A stretch of DNA of 16,925 nucleotides from Gammaproteobacteria bacterium. GTDB taxonomy: Bacteria > Pseudomonadota > Gammaproteobacteria > Coxiellales > Coxiellaceae. The notes below the pieces were generated by a model. It ran no database searches, had not been told where the DNA came from, and saw only the letters and a program-made list of their open reading frames with translations. The stretch covers positions 1-16,925 of the forward strand of contig JAJFJO010000067.1 in the NCBI GenBank assembly GCA_021774015.1. The letters run 5' to 3'. Below, piece by piece: positions 14,321 through 16,925 of the stretch (the stretch's first letter is position 1; each line of letters starts with the position of its first letter). A program made the position numbers and the translations under genes.

Positions 14321-15349
14321 ATGGATGAACAACTTGAATTTTTTTATTACTTAATGGTTAGTATGGTAGAAGAGCTTCCAACACCTTTGAAAGTAATTGG
14401 TTTTGCAATAGGGTGTATGTGCTTTATACCATTTTGCTTGAGCTATTTGAAGCAGCAAGCTATTAAAGAAACCAAAAGACAAGTTTTAATAAATGCTTAT
14501 TTTAATACGGTTGAAAACATTGGTAAAGATGCTGTTATTCCTGGCAGTATAAGTCAGAGCAACAATACACGAATTGGTCCTATTGTTGCTTTTTATAAAA
14601 TTCTTGGAAGATTTCGTGGGGAAGGGTATTATACTGAGGATAGATTGCTTATTGATAGGTTGCTAGCTGTTCAAAGAGATGCTGCTGCTTTAGACGTCAT
14701 TGTTGCCTATATAGTTCAAAGCCCTAATTTGTTCAATAGAAGTGAAAAAAGTGACTACTATCATTTCGTAAATCATTTTTTATGTGAACTTTGTCGGGTG
14801 GATTTCCCGCTGTTTAGAGAGGTGTTTCAACGAGCATTTAGAGTTAAGTTGTTATCTGGGCCTGTAACTCTGTATCGAAGAACTGATGCGTTTACTCCAG
14901 AGCATGTATTTGAACATGGGCTTCAATTAGCTATGCCCGATAATGCTGCGAGTGTTGCAAAATTTGTTGCAATGGAGCCTTATACATATCGTGTTGGTGT
15001 GTCTGTTTCTGATATAGTATTACCCGCTAAAAAGTTTGGGCCAATCTATGGCTGGAAATATTATGAAATTGTTATACCTCGAGCTGAAGATTTTCTTATT
15101 ATCGATATTAAGGCATCTCAAAGAAATTTTGGCAAGCCAGATGAAGGGCATGTTGAGTTAAATGAGCAAAACATCATGAATAATATTCCACCGCAATATA
15201 TAAAAAGCGTGACTGATGATAGTGTCCAATGTGGTGGGGTCTTCGGGCTTTTTAAAAGATCTTATCATGAAGAAAATAGAAAAAAATTTGATCCTGAATA
15301 TTCATATGCTGATAGGCCAAGAATAGCCGCAGGAGCTTACTGCCGATAG
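14321..15349 (+). CDS. Membrane-anchored protein with a cholera/pertussis-toxin-like ADP-ribosyltransferase domain (putative)
   Basis: This is a 342-aa protein. Residues 24–42 form one hydrophobic segment, followed by a basic stretch (K44, K49, K52, R53). Residues ~50–178 are mostly helical and unrecognised. Residues ~182–300 show the ordered landmarks of R-S-E ADP-ribosyltransferases: LYRRTDAFTPEHVFEHGL (Arg186, compare YRADSRPPDEI in cholera toxin), then GVSVSD (Ser228–Ser230, in place of STS), a YYEIVIP strand (248–253), and finally Glu282 seven residues before IPPQYI. The spacing from that Glu to IPP equals that of the catalytic Glu in pertussis toxin S1 and cholera toxin A. The residue two before the Glu, normally Gln or Glu in toxins that modify Arg or Cys, is Leu280. 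AAGGAG at 14307–14312 is a strong ribosome binding site. The fold assignment is inferred by eye; activity and target are unknown. Confidence 0.62.
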   Translation: MDEQLEFFYYLMVSMVEELPTPLKVIGFAIGCMCFIPFCLSYLKQQAIKETKRQVLINAYFNTVENIGKDAVIPGSISQSNNTRIGPIVAFYKILGRFRGEGYYTEDRLLIDRLLAVQRDAAALDVIVAYIVQSPNLFNRSEKSDYYHFVNHFLCELCRVDFPLFREVFQRAFRVKLLSGPVTLYRRTDAFTPEHVFEHGLQLAMPDNAASVAKFVAMEPYTYRVGVSVSDIVLPAKKFGPIYGWKYYEIVIPRAEDFLIIDIKASQRNFGKPDEGHVELNEQNIMNNIPPQYIKSVTDDSVQCGGVFGLFKRSYHEENRKKFDPEYSYADRPRIAAGAYCR

Positions 15350-15400
15350 TTTAAATCATGTTAATTATATCTAATTACATATAGATGAAATATACTAGCG

Positions 15401-15442
15401 AATAAAAATCCCCTACGGTTTGAAGTGGGGATTTTTATTTTT
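15401..15442. terminator. Strong terminator after the ADP-ribosyltransferase-like gene
   Basis: A perfect 13-base stem, 15401–15413 (AATAAAAATCCCC) with 15427–15439 (GGGGATTTTTATT), encloses a 13-base loop and runs into TTT. T-rich sequence follows the stem on the plus strand, and the A-rich 5' arm would give the same on the minus strand, so it may work in both directions. It separates the transferase and kinase transcripts. Confidence 0.9.
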
Positions 15443-15460
15443 GAAGTGACCCTCTAAAAA

Positions 15461-15480
15461 AATGGGTAACTTTACCCATT
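15461..15480. promoter_or_regulatory. Perfect 20-bp inverted repeat upstream of the kinase gene
   Basis: AATGGGTAA and TTACCCATT (9 bases each) are separated by CT. On the minus strand it is followed by a run of seven Ts, so it could be a minus-strand terminator, but no gene reads that way here. An operator role is equally possible. Confidence 0.45.
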
Positions 15481-15574
15481 GCCATATTTTCTAAGCAACC
15501 ATAAACTTAACCCAAGCATACGATATCTATTTTGAAATCAATCAAATGATGTTTTATGAAATGTATGGTTAATC

Positions 15575-15591
15575 CCATTTTTGAAAAATGG
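15575..15591. promoter_or_regulatory. Perfect 17-bp inverted repeat upstream of the kinase gene
   Basis: CCATTTTT and AAAAATGG flank a single G, about 50 bases before the kinase ATG; allowing one extra C, the arms lengthen to ATCCATTTTT and AAAAATGGAT. The location suits an operator. I could not identify a convincing -35/-10 pair around it. Confidence 0.4.
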
Positions 15592-15641
15592 ATAGATTTT
15601 TTGATTTTTGGGTGTTCATCTAGATGATTTAGGAGAGTATT

Positions 15642-16697
15642 ATGATTCAACAATTTTTACTGGCTTTATTAAAATGTGATAGTGATCAAGAAAAAGTGAT
15701 TAAAGGGATATTGTTGTTATGTGTTCTCTATTGTCTCAATGCTGTTAGGATACGATTTGCTCAGATGGGTGGTGATTCTGCTTCTTTAGATTCTCGAAAG
15801 TTATCTGGCCCTTATAATGAGTTGGGCAAAGGTGCATTTGGGTGTGTATACAAAGGCCAATATAGAGATGGCGCAGGAAGAAAGCCGGTTGCTCTGAAAC
15901 TATTTAAAGGTGAGCGAGGACGTTTTGATTTGAATCATGAAAAAGCACAGCTAGAGAAACTAGGTGGCGGGCATGAAAATATTGTTAAGTTTTATGGAAA
16001 ATTAACTCTTCGGCAAGGAGCTATATACAACCCCTGGGCTCTTAGGTTAATTTATGATCCTATACCTCAAGCTGGATATGGTGAAAGCCTGGTATTTGAG
16101 TTTGCTGACCATGGCACATTGGCTAGTTATATGAGCAGTAATCGATTAAGTGTGGCTAAACAAAAAGAACTGAGTCAACAAATCACCCAAGGTTTAGAGT
16201 TTTTGCATGCTAAAAATTTAGTTCATCAAGATTTAAAACCTGATAATATTTTGATTTTTGGACGCAATAGGGTTGCAAAAATAGCAGATTTTGGTGTCGC
16301 ACGTGCTAGATCTTGGAGAGTAACGATTGGCAATCATACGCTAGCAACAGCAACTGCTGACTATGGGCCAGGTGGAACTCCTCTTTATGCTGCGCCTGAA
16401 GTGTTGAATGCATACGAGCAATCTATTAGAGCAAAAGATACAGCGCAGGGTGAATTAGCAAAATCTTCTTGCACTTCGAAATCAGATATTTTTAGTTTGG
16501 GAATTATTTTTTGGGAAATTGCGAACAACGGAAAAAGACCCACACGCTCTAGTGCAGAAATGTATGAAGGTGCTTTTTTCAACGCATCTAATCGGCCAGT
16601 GAAAACTTTACCATTTGATCGTGTGATACCTGAGTGTGTAGAAAAAAATTCTGGACGAAGGCCAACAGCTTCTAGGCTGTTGAGATATTTTTCCTAA
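15642..16697 (+). CDS. Eukaryotic-type Ser/Thr (tyrosine-kinase-like) protein kinase with N-terminal membrane segment
   Basis: This is a 351-aa protein. Residues ~19–38 form one hydrophobic segment (IKGILLLCVLYCLNAVRI); the rest is a kinase domain (~58–350). All core motifs are present: glycine loop LGKGAFGCVYKG (61–72), Lys86 in PVALKLF, Glu100 of helix C, the catalytic loop VHQDLKPDN (Asp197, Lys199, Asn202), DFG (216–218), APE (251–253), Asp282 in SDIFSLGIIFWEI, and Arg339 near the end. HRD is replaced by HQD, so it is a non-RD kinase, a class often active without activation-loop phosphorylation. The layout resembles eukaryotic TKL kinases more than the PknB type, and there are no PASTA or other extracellular domains. 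AGGAG at 15631–15635 is the ribosome binding site. It could be an effector or an internal signalling enzyme; the sequence does not decide. Confidence 0.88.
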   Translation: MIQQFLLALLKCDSDQEKVIKGILLLCVLYCLNAVRIRFAQMGGDSASLDSRKLSGPYNELGKGAFGCVYKGQYRDGAGRKPVALKLFKGERGRFDLNHEKAQLEKLGGGHENIVKFYGKLTLRQGAIYNPWALRLIYDPIPQAGYGESLVFEFADHGTLASYMSSNRLSVAKQKELSQQITQGLEFLHAKNLVHQDLKPDNILIFGRNRVAKIADFGVARARSWRVTIGNHTLATATADYGPGGTPLYAAPEVLNAYEQSIRAKDTAQGELAKSSCTSKSDIFSLGIIFWEIANNGKRPTRSSAEMYEGAFFNASNRPVKTLPFDRVIPECVEKNSGRRPTASRLLRYFS

Positions 16698-16748
16698 TAT
16701 CACATTTTCATGGAGTTAAAAAACTTTTGAGCAAAAGGAGAAAAGAAA

Positions 16749-16925
16749 ATGCAATTAGAAGATAGAGCATTGTTGGTTGGAGGAGGTGCTGGTGCCGCAG
16801 CTGGATATTTTACTTGGGGGGCGGGTGTACTGTTATCCTCATCTGTAGCACTACCATGTGTTGTATTATTTGGCGGTGGGTATTATGTAATGAGCGGTGG
16901 TAGAAAGGGAGCAGATCGTCTAGAT
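16749..16925 (+). CDS. Gly-rich hydrophobic protein of unknown function (5' end only)
   Basis: An ATG at 16749 with AAGGAG at 16735–16740 (spacing eight) opens a frame of 59 codons that runs off the right edge. The visible part starts MQLEDRALLVGGGAGAAAGY and has two hydrophobic stretches (residues ~8–30 and ~33–49) rich in Gly and Ala. These are followed by a basic turn (GGRKGADR). I do not recognise the family. It starts 51 bp after the kinase stop on the same strand, with no terminator between, so it may be co-transcribed with the kinase. Confidence 0.7.
   Translation, partial: MQLEDRALLVGGGAGAAAGYFTWGAGVLLSSSVALPCVVLFGGGYYVMSGGRKGADRLD

Noticed and set aside
1..16925. tRNA, rRNA, prophage or complete insertion sequence
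   Set aside because: No tRNA-like cloverleaf, rRNA segment, integrase or transposase frame was recognised anywhere in the window.

Overview
The window looks like a moderately AT-rich gammaproteobacterial chromosome. The first 13.1 kb is densely packed housekeeping sequence, and the last 3.8 kb is an accessory segment. The gene order (mla operon–murA; bamD divergent from rluD–pgeF; rpsF–rpsR–DUF2232–rplI) is gammaproteobacterial. A LuxR regulator of a type common in Legionella/Coxiella-like bacteria, a eukaryotic-type kinase and a toxin-like ADP-ribosyltransferase suggest a host-associated lineage near Legionellales. That placement is inferred from gene content, not from a database search.

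Region 1 (1–3634, plus strand): the end of mlaE, then mlaD, mlaC, mlaB, murA and a Nif3/YbgI-family gene, almost without gaps. The Mla proteins carry phospholipid between the outer and inner membranes. MurA starts peptidoglycan precursor synthesis. The bolA-type gene ibaG, often found between mlaB and murA, is absent. Region 2 (3635–3893) is a convergent intergenic gap filled by two ~102-bp repeat copies. Region 3 (3894–6967, minus strand): rluD, pgeF and a DegP/DegQ-type periplasmic protease in one operon. Region 4 (7008–8421, plus strand): bamD with its promoter, then a polytopic SEC59/VTE5-type lipid kinase homologue. Region 5 (8515–10514, minus strand): an Mth938-domain protein overlapping a glutamine-dependent NAD synthetase.

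Region 6 (10515–10920) is a divergent intergenic region. It holds a 242-bp element made of two nested pairs of perfect inverted repeats with one common centre, then a perfect 31-bp tandem duplication that overlaps a candidate rpsF promoter. Region 7 (10921–13120): rpsF, rpsR, a DUF2232 membrane protein and rplI, closed by a clear intrinsic terminator.

Region 8 (13187–16925) is the accessory segment, where dnaB is often found in relatives. It holds a LuxR-type regulator; a 342-aa protein whose C-terminal half has the sequence landmarks of the cholera/pertussis-toxin ADP-ribosyltransferase fold; a eukaryotic-type protein kinase with all catalytic motifs (HQD instead of HRD); and the start of a glycine-rich hydrophobic protein. 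The last three each begin with a membrane-spanning or hydrophobic N-terminus, have their own strong ribosome binding site and are co-oriented. The ADP-ribosyltransferase and kinase are separated by a strong terminator. This segment is the best candidate for an undescribed system.
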